A stretch of DNA of 64,000 bases from Zobellia nedashkovskayae (lineage in GTDB: Bacteria; Bacteroidota; Bacteroidia; Flavobacteriales; Flavobacteriaceae): assembly GCF_015330125.1 (NCBI RefSeq), contig NZ_JADDXR010000002.1, positions 1,550,001 through 1,614,000 of the forward strand, written 5' to 3'. How positions within the stretch are numbered: position 1 is the stretch's first letter; each line of letters begins with the position of its first letter. The translations under genes were made by a program, and so were the position numbers. The notes beneath the pieces were generated by a model. It was not told the origin of the DNA, ran no database searches, and saw nothing but the letters and a program-made list of their open reading frames with translations. Shown in pieces: positions 7,848-17,117 of the stretch.

Positions 7848-9077
7848 CTATGATTTACTAAACGCTATGGATACGGAACCACTAACCAATCTATTTTCAT
7901 TATCAATCCCGCTAAAAACACCATCATGTCTTTCGCTGTCGTCTTTTAAGAAGTAGGTTTTAAAGTAAATATCTACATGGTCAAAGGCTATAATACCTGC
8001 AAAATTAAAACTAAAATGTACTACGGAACCTTTGTTGAGTAAATCCAGATTATCTTCTTCAAAATAGACATTCTCTGTTTGAACAATCATTTTATAATTG
8101 GTAGACAAAATTTTAAAATAGAGTTTTTCCTCAAATCCGTTAGGAAAATAGAAAGTCAACATATAGGAGCCAGTAAGGCTTTCATATATTGATGCATATG
8201 GGCTAGCTTCGGAAATTTCAAGAAAGTGCTTGGGTACTATGCTTTTGTTTACAATTCTTTTGCTCCTGATTTCCATGGCAATATACGGGGGGATATTAGG
8301 ATTTTTAGACCGCTCCTCCATATCTTCCTTGGAGTCACATCTTTCAAGAATTGTTTGCCCTGCCACGGTATTTGTGTAGATGTCAAAAGTACAGTAGGTA
8401 CCTATTAAATACCTTACGTTAGAGGGATCGGTATGCCCTATGTAATAGATTTCACTGGCTCCCTCCACCAATTTGCCGTCTAACAAGGTTTTGGAATTAA
8501 TGTGCAAGGTGTCTTCTCTCCGGACTATATTTCCAAAATTGTAATGCTCTTTTTTCGTTCCATCTTCTTGAGGGTATACATAGGTATGCTTTATCTTTTT
8601 CCAGTTGTTGGATATAATTGTTTCTCCTTTTAGGATAACATCATCCTCCCCATAGTAATAGTTTATGTAATAAAAAGTTTTGTTTGCCTGCTCATCATAC
8701 AATAGGGCAAGCTGTTTTTTTTCCTTTGATTCTTCTAGCCGGTTTTCATCAAGAAAACTATCAACGGAATCATAACCTAAGTATAAAAGTAGAACGGATT
8801 TGTAATATTGGTTGATTTTTATGACCGGTTTTCCCTTTCTAAAGTCCCTAACTTTGTCATAAAGATACTTTCCATTGATAAAATCGCTTCCAATATGTTC
8901 TAAGTCTTCTTTAAGGTTTGGCTTCTCGGAATCATAATTTCCATACCCATAGAATTGCATGGATTTCGGTATCTCTTTTATACCATGCTTTTTTTTGAAG
9001 GTTTCTTTTAATTGCACTATCAAAATTTCAAAATACGCAGCGGTGAGGGGCAGACTAAAAAATTCCTGTTTTTTCAT
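7848..9077 (-). CDS. Uncharacterised protein, 409 aa
   Basis: I do not recognise a named family. The reading frame is long, starts with ATG, uses codons like its neighbours and is closed by a good terminator, so it is a real gene. No signal peptide and no convincing membrane helix, so it is probably cytoplasmic. The first ~120 residues look helical and end in a segment (YKSVLLLYLGYDSVDSFLDE) reminiscent of a small N-terminal domain of other Bacteroidota cytoplasmic proteins in which a Y-L-G-Y/F motif precedes an aromatic helix. The rest (about 130-409) is rich in aromatic and beta-strand-like segments with many Tyr, suggesting a beta-rich ligand- or effector-like domain. It is transcribed divergently from the TonB receptor at 9198; a shared control region of 120 bases lies between. 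Confidence 0.75.
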   Translation of the reverse strand: MKKQEFFSLPLTAAYFEILIVQLKETFKKKHGIKEIPKSMQFYGYGNYDSEKPNLKEDLEHIGSDFINGKYLYDKVRDFRKGKPVIKINQYYKSVLLLYLGYDSVDSFLDENRLEESKEKKQLALLYDEQANKTFYYINYYYGEDDVILKGETIISNNWKKIKHTYVYPQEDGTKKEHYNFGNIVRREDTLHINSKTLLDGKLVEGASEIYYIGHTDPSNVRYLIGTYCTFDIYTNTVAGQTILERCDSKEDMEERSKNPNIPPYIAMEIRSKRIVNKSIVPKHFLEISEASPYASIYESLTGSYMLTFYFPNGFEEKLYFKILSTNYKMIVQTENVYFEEDNLDLLNKGSVVHFSFNFAGIIAFDHVDIYFKTYFLKDDSERHDGVFSGIDNENRLVSGSVSIAFSKS

Positions 9078-9197
9078 GAATTCCGATTTATGTTTTAAAA
9101 TTATTAAATAAACTTTTAGTAATCGTAAATAATTGATAAGAATATGTGCGAACTACTTTTATCAAACTAATTCAAAGCATATATAAGCCAGTCACTT

Positions 9198-11519
9198 ATG
9201 AAAAAACTACTATTTATTTTAATGTTGATGCCAATCGTAATTTTGGCACAAGAAAAGACGGTAAGCGGCACCGTAAATTTTAACGGAGAGCCTTTGCCGG
9301 GGGTAAACATTGTTGAAAAAGGAACAACCAACGGGGTAACAACAGATTTCAATGGAAACTATGAGATTACCACCACTACCAATGCAGTATTGGAGATTTC
9401 GTATATCGGCTTCAAAAAACAAGAAGTAACGATAGGAGAGAACGCTACCATAAACATTGTTATGGAAGAAGATGCACAGCAATTAGACAATGTTGTGGTG
9501 CAGGGCTTTGCTGGTGTAATGGGTAAATCTAGAAAGCGTACCGCTTCAATTCAGACAACTCCAGAATCCGTTACAGCCTTTAATTCTGACGGGATTGAAA
9601 AAGCGGGTATAAATAATGTAGCCAACTTTGCCAATTTAGTGCCTAACCTTAAGTTGAGCGAAAGTCAGGCTATCGGGGTAAATTCTTTAGTAATTAGAGG
9701 GATACCTCAAATTCGAAATTCTGATGCTCCTGTTGCATTTGTAATAGATGGGGTTACAATAGCAGATCCTAGTCTGTTAAATCAAGAATTGTTTGATTTG
9801 GCTTTGATAGAAGTTGTAAAAGGACCACAAGGTGCTCTTTATGGAAAGAACGCTATTGGAGGTGCCATTAATATTTACTCTAAGGAACCTACCAATACCA
9901 TGCAGAATAAAGTAACCTTGGGTTATGGTAACGGTAATGCAATAACTGGAGGTTTGGTATCATCGGGAGCCGTTAAAAAGGATAAGATTTTTTACCGCCT
10001 TTCAACACAGTACAAAAATTTTGACGGCCTGTTGACTAACGAGTTTTTAGATAAAAAAGTAGATTTCAGAAAAGAGTTTACCCTTAGAGGGCAAATGATG
10101 TTTAAACTTTCATCACAATTTAAGGCAAGTGTTACGGCTCAATATATTGATTCTAAAGGTGGAGCTACATATTATTCTACAAATCCTAGTTCTGCGGACA
10201 ATGATTTCTTTGCTGTTGGTTTAGATTATTTGAATCCAAACCCGGATAAAGGTGATAACGTTATTTCGCAAGATACTTTTGGAGATTCTGAAATGCAGAA
10301 TTTCTATACCAATCTTAATTTGGAATACAGTTTAGAAAATGTAAAACTACAAAGTATTACATCTTATAATAACGTGAAAAGAAAAACAGTTGGTGATTTA
10401 GATTTTATCGAAGTTTTTTGGCTCGATCAAGGCGAAACCAATGATACCAAATCTTTTAACCAAGAGCTGCGGTTAACAAATAGAAGAACAGACACAAAAT
10501 TTGACTGGAGCTTAGGAGGTTTTTATCAAAATATAGAGCGTCCATTTTTTCAAAGTGATTATTTTTTAAGCGATGAATGGGCCGTTACAGATTATGTTGC
10601 CACTTTTAAGACGTTGGCAGTTTTTGGTTTCTTTGATTATAAGCTAACAGATAAATTGACTGCTTCAGCAGGGCTACGTTTTGATAGCGATAGATTTGAT
10701 TTGGATGATTTGTTAAATGACCAAACCGATGAGAAAAAAGAGAATGTACTCCAACCTAAAGTCTCCCTGTCTTATCAATCTACAGAAAACGTATTGCTTT
10801 ATGCAAATTATGGACGTGGATATCGTGCAGGAGGGTTTAACCCAAAAGTAACCCCACTATTCAATAGGGATTTTAAAGGAGAATTTTCCGATAATTATGA
10901 GGTTGGTTTTAAAACGTCTTCATGGAACAATCGTTTTATCTTGAATGGCTCAGTATTCTTTTCTGACTTTACCAACAGACAACAGTTTGCTATTACTGGT
11001 GATGATTTTACACCCGGTAATTTTAATTATGATAAGAGTACTATTGTTGGATTTGAATTTGACACCAAAACCAGAGTGTCTAAATATTTAGATATTTTGT
11101 TCAATTACGGATTCGTGAAATCTAAAATAACTGAAGGCGGATCTACCGGAGGCGAAAGCGGAACCGAAAGAGACCTAAATCAGTTTAATGATAAAAACAC
11201 CTCCTTGGTGCCTCAAAACAACTTCAATTTAGGCTTGGCGTCAAACATTCCGTTCAATGAGAAAACTACTCTAGATCTTAGCGTGAACTACAACGGAACC
11301 GGAAAAATATATTGGGAAGATTCCAATTCGGCAGATTACACATCAGATGCCTATCAACTGTTGGATGCGCAAGCAACATTATCAATCAACAAGATTAAGT
11401 TGTCTTTATGGGCACGTAATATTTTAGATAAAAAGTATTATTTAGAATATTCTGAATCTGGATTTGGTTGGTTAGGAACACCTGCTACAGTTGGAACTAC
11501 ATTTACTTTTAGCTTTTAA
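9198..11519 (+). CDS. TonB-dependent receptor (heads the NicX/NCS1/PepD operon)
   Basis: Outer-membrane active-transport barrel, 773 residues. Signal peptide about 1-17 (cleavage after ILA, mature N-terminus QEK), a carboxypeptidase-like regulatory beta-sandwich about 20-95 (GEPLPGVNIVEKGTTNG, then TDFNGNYEI), a plug domain about 100-235 with VIRGIPQIRN and DAPVAFVIDGV, and a barrel ending in a terminal Phe (TFTFSF). No SusD partner follows, so this is not a Sus-type glycan system; the form is closer to siderophore/small-molecule receptors. The next gene starts only 34 bases downstream and four more follow almost without gaps, so the receptor probably imports the substrate used by that operon. 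Confidence 0.92.
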   Translation: MKKLLFILMLMPIVILAQEKTVSGTVNFNGEPLPGVNIVEKGTTNGVTTDFNGNYEITTTTNAVLEISYIGFKKQEVTIGENATINIVMEEDAQQLDNVVVQGFAGVMGKSRKRTASIQTTPESVTAFNSDGIEKAGINNVANFANLVPNLKLSESQAIGVNSLVIRGIPQIRNSDAPVAFVIDGVTIADPSLLNQELFDLALIEVVKGPQGALYGKNAIGGAINIYSKEPTNTMQNKVTLGYGNGNAITGGLVSSGAVKKDKIFYRLSTQYKNFDGLLTNEFLDKKVDFRKEFTLRGQMMFKLSSQFKASVTAQYIDSKGGATYYSTNPSSADNDFFAVGLDYLNPNPDKGDNVISQDTFGDSEMQNFYTNLNLEYSLENVKLQSITSYNNVKRKTVGDLDFIEVFWLDQGETNDTKSFNQELRLTNRRTDTKFDWSLGGFYQNIERPFFQSDYFLSDEWAVTDYVATFKTLAVFGFFDYKLTDKLTASAGLRFDSDRFDLDDLLNDQTDEKKENVLQPKVSLSYQSTENVLLYANYGRGYRAGGFNPKVTPLFNRDFKGEFSDNYEVGFKTSSWNNRFILNGSVFFSDFTNRQQFAITGDDFTPGNFNYDKSTIVGFEFDTKTRVSKYLDILFNYGFVKSKITEGGSTGGESGTERDLNQFNDKNTSLVPQNNFNLGLASNIPFNEKTTLDLSVNYNGTGKIYWEDSNSADYTSDAYQLLDAQATLSINKIKLSLWARNILDKKYYLEYSESGFGWLGTPATVGTTFTFSF

Positions 11520-11553
11520 AAAGAGATTGATAGGTAATAAACAAAACAAAACT

Positions 11554-12606
11554 ATGAGTAACACATATAATTCAGAAACAGCAAAACTCTCTCAAATAAT
11601 GATAGTGGAGATGTTTAAAGTGCAACTCGGTGAGACCGTTGCTATAACGGGAGATAATGGTTCAAATAGAGATTTAGCCGATGCTTTGGCGGCAGAGACC
11701 AAAGCTGCAGGAGGTAAATCATTAATTTTATGGACCCCAAAAGCAGAACAAGACGGAGAAGCCGGTATGAAAGATTGGCCATCAGAAGTCCTAACAGCTG
11801 CTTTGAGTCATGTTGATGTTTGGATTGAATTAAATTCTAAAGTCTTCCTATATTCAACCATTTGGGAAAAAGCATTTGAGAACAACAAGAAATTGAGATA
11901 TTTAATTATTGGCGAAAGTTCTATTCCTTCTTTAATACGCACGTTTGTAGGTTTTGAGATTGATATTTTAGAAGAGTTTTTGAATAAAATTAAAGTAATG
12001 ACTATGAAAACAAAAGTCATTACCATAACCAGTGCCAATGGCACAAAACTTACTTATGAAACGGATTCTGATTATTCGTTCGATATTGATAGTGGGGATT
12101 ATTCGAAACCCATATTTGGTACTGCGCCGGGTTATGTCAACGTTGTTCCAAAAACAGATAGCATGAATGGCAATATTGTTTTTGATATGATACAGCATGC
12201 AGATGTGTATAACACAGACAATCATTTAGAATTTATAATGAAAGACGGAAGGGTTGCTGATGTAAAAGGTGGGTCTGAAGCTGAAAAATACAAGACCTAT
12301 TTAGCTTCTTTCGATGATCCAAATATGTATAAGATTTCTCATAATATGTTTGGCTTTGGTCCAAATATTAGAAAATTATGTGGAGAAATTGTGGAAGATG
12401 AACGTATTTGGGGGGGCGTAGATTTTGGTTTCGGTCATACGAGTCCAATGGATATGCCACCTCTTGGCCAGCCGGCTAAATCTCATTTTGATGGTGTTGT
12501 CGGAAAAGTAAGTATCTTTTTAGACGCTATTCAAATCGTGGATGACGGTGTCGTTTGCCATCCTGAATTAAAGCCATTAGCAGAAAAATTACTAAACAAC
12601 TCGTAA
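11554..12606 (+). CDS. M29-type metalloenzyme resembling 2,5-dihydroxypyridine dioxygenase (NicX) / leucyl aminopeptidase
   Basis: 350-residue protein of the aminopeptidase-T/NicX superfamily. The longest frame opens at GTG/ATG-like codons inside the receptor gene at 11491, but ATG 11554 (MSNTYNSETA) fits the family start and the operon spacing. Conserved features: an N-terminal Rossmann-like half (MFKVQLGETVAITGDNGSN), then C-terminal metal-ligand candidates H263 (KISHNMFG), H311 and D313 (KSHFDGV). The His...His-x-Asp pattern and the 350-residue length fit NicX-type iron dioxygenases somewhat better than the ~410-residue M29 peptidases, but both share the H-x-D motif. No signal peptide, so cytoplasmic. 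Its stop overlaps the permease start (taatg). Function as ring-cleaving enzyme or peptidase remains open. Confidence 0.7.
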   Translation: MSNTYNSETAKLSQIMIVEMFKVQLGETVAITGDNGSNRDLADALAAETKAAGGKSLILWTPKAEQDGEAGMKDWPSEVLTAALSHVDVWIELNSKVFLYSTIWEKAFENNKKLRYLIIGESSIPSLIRTFVGFEIDILEEFLNKIKVMTMKTKVITITSANGTKLTYETDSDYSFDIDSGDYSKPIFGTAPGYVNVVPKTDSMNGNIVFDMIQHADVYNTDNHLEFIMKDGRVADVKGGSEAEKYKTYLASFDDPNMYKISHNMFGFGPNIRKLCGEIVEDERIWGGVDFGFGHTSPMDMPPLGQPAKSHFDGVVGKVSIFLDAIQIVDDGVVCHPELKPLAEKLLNNS

Positions 12607-13874
12607 TGTCAAATGCAGCAGAAGTAGGTGTTGATGATTATTCAAAAACAAAAGTACCTCAAGATAAAACTGTCCATGGTATTCATATAGCTTCTATAAT
12701 TGTGGGTATAGGTGTAACCTTACCCACTTTTTTTTTAGGGGCAGAAGTAGCACAATCCATCGGGCTCTCAAATGCCTTTTGGGTTTTTCTAGGGGTAAAC
12801 ATTGTCTTAAGTGTGCTTTGTGGCATTACGGCTATTATAGGCAATAGAACAAGATTGTCAACCTATATGCTTTTGCATTTTTCCTTCGGAAAAAAAGGAA
12901 CCTTGCTTATAAATTTTTTAATAGGAATAACCCTTTTAGGATGGTATGCAGTAACGGTTGAAATATTTGGGGAAGCACTTACCGATGCTTTTAAACACCT
13001 TTTGGATATTGATGTACCATTATATGTCAGTATTATTTCAGGAAGTATTTTAATGACACTAACTTCTATTTATGGCTTTACGGTTGTAGAACGTTTTTCG
13101 GCAATTGCAGTACCTTTAATGATTGTTTTTCTGGTGTATGTACTTTACGTATGTACAAATGAGAATAGTATTGGGAGTCTGTTGGCTATTGAGGGTAATG
13201 GAAACATGACCATTATACAGGCCATTTCTGCTATTGTAGGTATGACCATTTTAACACCGGTTTTGATGCCTGATTTTACTCGCTTTGCCCGTACTGATAA
13301 AGATAGTTTAATATCTGTTTTGGCATTAGCATTTGGTTTTCCTTTGATTTTGTTGGCAGGGGCAATTCCTAGTTTGGCAACCGGTGAGATTGATATTATG
13401 AAGATAATGATCGGACTAAGTTTAACGGTACCTGCATTTGTTATTTTAATTTTTTCTACATGGACCACAAACACCTCTAATCTATATTCCACTCAACTTA
13501 CCCTATCTACTGTTTTTAAGAAGCAGAAGTATGCTGTTTTAGGACTTATTGGTAGTTGCGTTGCAACTTTAGTAGCTGTAATTGGTATTGCTACTCATTT
13601 TATATCCCTATTAAACGTATTAAGTATTTTAATCCCTCCTATTTCTGCAATTTTTATAGCTGATTTTTTCTTCATTAGAAATCAAGATTATGATCTAAAA
13701 GATTTTAATAAATTACCAGCATTTGGTATACCGGCAATTATTAGTTGGTTGGTGGCCTGCGTAGTAGCTTTTTTGGGCTCTTACAATCATATTACACTAA
13801 CAGCTATTTCTTTTTTTGATTCCTTTTTAGTGGCCTTCATCTTATATCTTATCCTAAAAAAAACCTGGAAATAA
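12606..13874 (+). CDS. NCS1-family permease (cytosine/purine/hydantoin type), copy 1
   Basis: 422-residue membrane transporter with about twelve hydrophobic segments. The cytosine-permease-like signatures are GVTLPTFFLGAEVAQSIG near the N-terminus, NRTRLSTYMLLHFSFGKKG around 80-100 and the following LLGWYAVTVEIFGEAL. NCS1 carriers move nucleobases, allantoin, hydantoins or related N-heterocycles with H+ or Na+. The ATG overlaps the previous stop by one base, indicating translational coupling to the NicX/M29-like enzyme. A second copy lies two genes downstream. The substrate is not identifiable by reading; context suggests a nitrogen-containing ring or a cyclic/modified peptide. Confidence 0.85.
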   Translation: MSNAAEVGVDDYSKTKVPQDKTVHGIHIASIIVGIGVTLPTFFLGAEVAQSIGLSNAFWVFLGVNIVLSVLCGITAIIGNRTRLSTYMLLHFSFGKKGTLLINFLIGITLLGWYAVTVEIFGEALTDAFKHLLDIDVPLYVSIISGSILMTLTSIYGFTVVERFSAIAVPLMIVFLVYVLYVCTNENSIGSLLAIEGNGNMTIIQAISAIVGMTILTPVLMPDFTRFARTDKDSLISVLALAFGFPLILLAGAIPSLATGEIDIMKIMIGLSLTVPAFVILIFSTWTTNTSNLYSTQLTLSTVFKKQKYAVLGLIGSCVATLVAVIGIATHFISLLNVLSILIPPISAIFIADFFFIRNQDYDLKDFNKLPAFGIPAIISWLVACVVAFLGSYNHITLTAISFFDSFLVAFILYLILKKTWK

Positions 13875-15319
13875 TGCAAATAACCAAATTAGAACCAAAT
13901 GCTATTTGGCATCATTTTGAAGCCATTAATACTATACCACGAGCTTCTACAAAAGAACAAGAAATTATTGAGTTTATGGTTGCCTTTGGGAAGTCGTTAA
14001 GCTTAGAAACTTCTGTTGATGCAATTGGGAACGTTATTATCAAGAAACCGGCCACTAAGCGAAAGCTAGATGCTAGAACCGTTGTTTTACAGGGGCATTT
14101 AGATATGGTACATCAAAAGGAGGCGACCTCAAATTTTGATTTTGCAAGCCAAGGCATAGAAATGTTCGTTGATGGAGATTGGGTAAAGGCAAAAGAAACC
14201 ACATTAGGAGCGGATAACGGAATTGGTGTTGCGGCGATTATGGCGGTTTTGTCCTCTAATGATTTGGAGCACCCTCCTATTGAGGCTTTGTTTACCATAG
14301 ATGAAGAAATGGGTATGACCGGTGCCATGGCATTGACTAATGACCAGTTAAAGGGAAGTATTCTATTGAATTTGGATTCTGAAGAAGATGATATGATTAC
14401 CATTGGATGTGCCGGTGGCGTTGATGTGACGATAGATGGTTCATATAAGACAGAACTTTTAAATGCAAAGAAGTATAGCTTATTTAAAATTAAGCTCAGT
14501 GGATTAACAGGGGGCCACTCTGGTGTAGAGATACATTTGAACCAAGCAAATGCTATAATTGTATTAGCCGAGTGTTTAGATGATTTGATATCTAAAACAG
14601 GTTGTAGATTACATAGCGTGAATGTGGGTACATTAACCAATGTAATACCTAGAAATGGCTGGGCAATAGTGGCAGTTGCAAAGGATAAAAGCGATTTGTT
14701 TTCACAAGCGTTTATAGCTATCGCCGAGAAGCTTAAGAAAAAATATCATGCTACGGATGCAGATCTAAAGTTAGCATTTTCAAAAACAGAAACCACCACA
14801 GCGGTTTTAGATGTACAAACACAGAATCAATTAGTAAAAGCTATTTTGCTCACCCCAAACGGGGTGTATTCAATGACCGAAGGTATTGCGGACTTGGTGC
14901 AGACTTCTAATAACATTGCTATACTCCATATTGGCGAAGGTCGTTTTCATGCGGCATGTCACACCCGTAGTTCTGTAGATAGTGAACGGGATGAATTGGC
15001 GGGAAAAATAAAAGATTGTTTCTCATTTGCAGAGGTCATAGAAGTTGGCCCTTACCCAGGTTGGGAACCTAGACCCAATAGTGAACTTTTAAGTCTTACT
15101 AAGAAGTGTTATGAAAAGTTGAATGGTGAGACGCCAATTGTTAAATCAATACATGCCGGTCTGGAATGTGGCATTTTATCAGGGACTTTTCCTGCTATGC
15201 AGATGGTTTCTTTTGGTCCTAATATTTTAGGAGCTCATTCACCTGAAGAACGGTTACAGATAAGTTCCACTCAAAAATTCTGGAAACTCTTGGTCAAATT
15301 ACTTAAAGAATTGGAATAA
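13874..15319 (+). CDS. pepD: M20 family aminoacyl-histidine dipeptidase-like peptidase (PepD)
   Basis: 481 residues, the full length of PepD (M20C). Zinc and catalytic residues are visible: H75-x-D77 in VLQGHLDMV, D114 in TLGADNGIG, the E144-E145 pair in DEEMG, D168 in LNLDSEE, and the lid-domain block GGHSGVEIHLNQANA; the late His appears in GAHSPEERL. PepD enzymes cleave Xaa-His and other unusual dipeptides (carnosine-like), and some M20 relatives are amidohydrolases. No signal peptide, so cytoplasmic. Its start overlaps the preceding permease stop by one base and the second permease begins 11 bases after it, so it works on something these carriers import. Confidence 0.88.
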   Translation: MQITKLEPNAIWHHFEAINTIPRASTKEQEIIEFMVAFGKSLSLETSVDAIGNVIIKKPATKRKLDARTVVLQGHLDMVHQKEATSNFDFASQGIEMFVDGDWVKAKETTLGADNGIGVAAIMAVLSSNDLEHPPIEALFTIDEEMGMTGAMALTNDQLKGSILLNLDSEEDDMITIGCAGGVDVTIDGSYKTELLNAKKYSLFKIKLSGLTGGHSGVEIHLNQANAIIVLAECLDDLISKTGCRLHSVNVGTLTNVIPRNGWAIVAVAKDKSDLFSQAFIAIAEKLKKKYHATDADLKLAFSKTETTTAVLDVQTQNQLVKAILLTPNGVYSMTEGIADLVQTSNNIAILHIGEGRFHAACHTRSSVDSERDELAGKIKDCFSFAEVIEVGPYPGWEPRPNSELLSLTKKCYEKLNGETPIVKSIHAGLECGILSGTFPAMQMVSFGPNILGAHSPEERLQISSTQKFWKLLVKLLKELE

Positions 15320-15330
15320 CCCCATAAACG

Positions 15331-16596
15331 ATGGCCGAGAATAATCAATATACAAACACTAAAGTACAATCTAAAGATTTTACTTCTGGTTGGCTTATTG
15401 CATTGCTCATTGCCGGCACAGGGTTAACGCTCCCTATCCTTTATTTGGGGTCTGAAGTTGCGTTGGGTATTGGGCTTAAAGGTGCTTTATGGGCTTTTGG
15501 TATAAGTACAGCCGTATTAACGATAATGTGTCTGGCTACCACTAGAATTGGTAATCGTTCTCGTCTTTCTACCTATATGATACTTCATTTTAGCTTTGGT
15601 AGGCAAGGGGCCAAGATTATGAACACCATTTTTGGTATCACTCTTTTGGGCTGGTTTTCCGTAGCCTTGGAGTTATTGGCTATAGCGGTCGCAGACACTG
15701 CATTCGCTACGTTTTCTGTAGTATTGCCACAGTGGATTATAATCTTGGTAATGGGGATGTTAATCACCGCAACCACTTTTCGCGGTATACGAAGTTTGGA
15801 ACGATTGGCAAATATGGCTGTACCTGTTCTTACATTGTTTTTAATTTATGTTATTTATGTTTCGTTCGATCAAGGCATGTCTTTTCAGGAGGTGTTAGAT
15901 TTTGTACCGGAAAATCCTACCATGACTTTGTTCGAAGCTACGTCAATACTGGTTGGTTCCTCTATTCTTTTCCCTGTATTAATGGCAGATTTTTCTAGGT
16001 TTATATACAATGACAGGCAAAGTATGATTGCCGTGCTGGGCATTACTATTGGTTTTCCTGTGGCATTAATTTTAAGTGCCATTCCATCTATACAAACGGG
16101 ACAAGTAGATATTATAAAGGTAATGCAGGAATTTGACCTTGTATTGCCTGCATTTGTTTTATTGTTGGTTTCTACGTGGGTGGGCAACGCATGTAATCTC
16201 TATTCTACGGCACTCACTTTCTCTACGGTAAAAACAGGTTGGTCTTTTCAGAAAACGACCTTGTTATCAAGTGTTTTTGGTATTCTTTTTGCGCTGCTCG
16301 GTTTTTCAAATTATCTGTTCGATTTTCTTAGTTTTCTGGGTGTTTTGGCGCCTTCCATTTCTGCTATTTATATCATCCATTTTTATTGGGTAAAAAGACA
16401 ACACTACGTATTGAACGAAATTGCGGAATGGGAGCCAAAGGCATTGATCAGTTGGGTTATTAGCTCGGGAATAACCGTGTTTACCTATTTAGACGTTTTT
16501 CAATTAACGCACGCCTACTTTGTTGATTCGTTTCTGATGGGTGGATTGACTTATATCCTCTTAAAGTGGAAAGAAATTAGAGAAGCAAAACAATAA
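15331..16596 (+). CDS. NCS1-family permease, copy 2
   Basis: 421-residue paralogue of the permease at 12606: same start architecture (GLTLPILYLGSEVALGIG), NRSRLSTYMILHFSFGRQG and LLGWFSVALELLAIA. About twelve hydrophobic segments. Two related permeases around one peptidase suggest either two substrates (precursor and product) or an exchange process. It is the last gene of the operon; the following 521 bases hold no gene and no perfect terminator hairpin was found directly behind the stop. Confidence 0.85.
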   Translation: MAENNQYTNTKVQSKDFTSGWLIALLIAGTGLTLPILYLGSEVALGIGLKGALWAFGISTAVLTIMCLATTRIGNRSRLSTYMILHFSFGRQGAKIMNTIFGITLLGWFSVALELLAIAVADTAFATFSVVLPQWIIILVMGMLITATTFRGIRSLERLANMAVPVLTLFLIYVIYVSFDQGMSFQEVLDFVPENPTMTLFEATSILVGSSILFPVLMADFSRFIYNDRQSMIAVLGITIGFPVALILSAIPSIQTGQVDIIKVMQEFDLVLPAFVLLLVSTWVGNACNLYSTALTFSTVKTGWSFQKTTLLSSVFGILFALLGFSNYLFDFLSFLGVLAPSISAIYIIHFYWVKRQHYVLNEIAEWEPKALISWVISSGITVFTYLDVFQLTHAYFVDSFLMGGLTYILLKWKEIREAKQ

Positions 16597-17117
16597 AACC
16601 GTCTGTTAATACTTGAAAAGCTAGGGTTAATTGTATTCATCCCCAACGTAGCAACACCTTCGTTAATTTCTTAATGAAATGTTAATTATAGAATCTCTGA
16701 TTTTGTGGGCTATTTTATGTCTCATATTAGATTACTGACTTCTTATTTTAACTATTCCTACATTTTCATGTATTTTATTGATGAATATGCACTGATGTAT
16801 TTAAACTGTTATAAATAACTCTTCAAATCACTTCAATATCTGATAAAGATGTACTTATTTTAAATCTTATAAGCACACCTACTTATGTTACGTTAAGAAA
16901 AAAGTATCAACCCTGTGAGGGCTTAATATGGATTTTCTAGATTGATTTCCCCCATGTTCTTATTTGAACTCATTACGTATTCATTTTTTGCCGAAGTCTA
17001 TTCAAGTGCAAAACGATATGATTGGGCTTTAGTTGGGGCCAATATATTATCACGAGATAGACGACAATTATTGTAGGTGATAGTGCAAACTATTTATTTT
17101 TTCAACTTGAAAAATTT
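16597..17117. other. AT-rich intergenic region before the sugar transferase
   Basis: 521 bases without a credible ORF. Near its right end a nested symmetry is visible: tatcac (17048-17053) and gtgata (17077-17082) enclose the 11-base palindrome acaattattgt (17064-17074), about 45 bases before the sugar transferase start. No perfect TAnnTTTG element was found. It is either a long regulated leader or decayed sequence. Confidence 0.5.

Noticed and set aside
11491..11553. Upstream extension of the M29/NicX-like protein
   Set aside because: The extra 21 residues lie inside the receptor gene in another frame, have no conservation and the ATG at 11554 fits the operon spacing.
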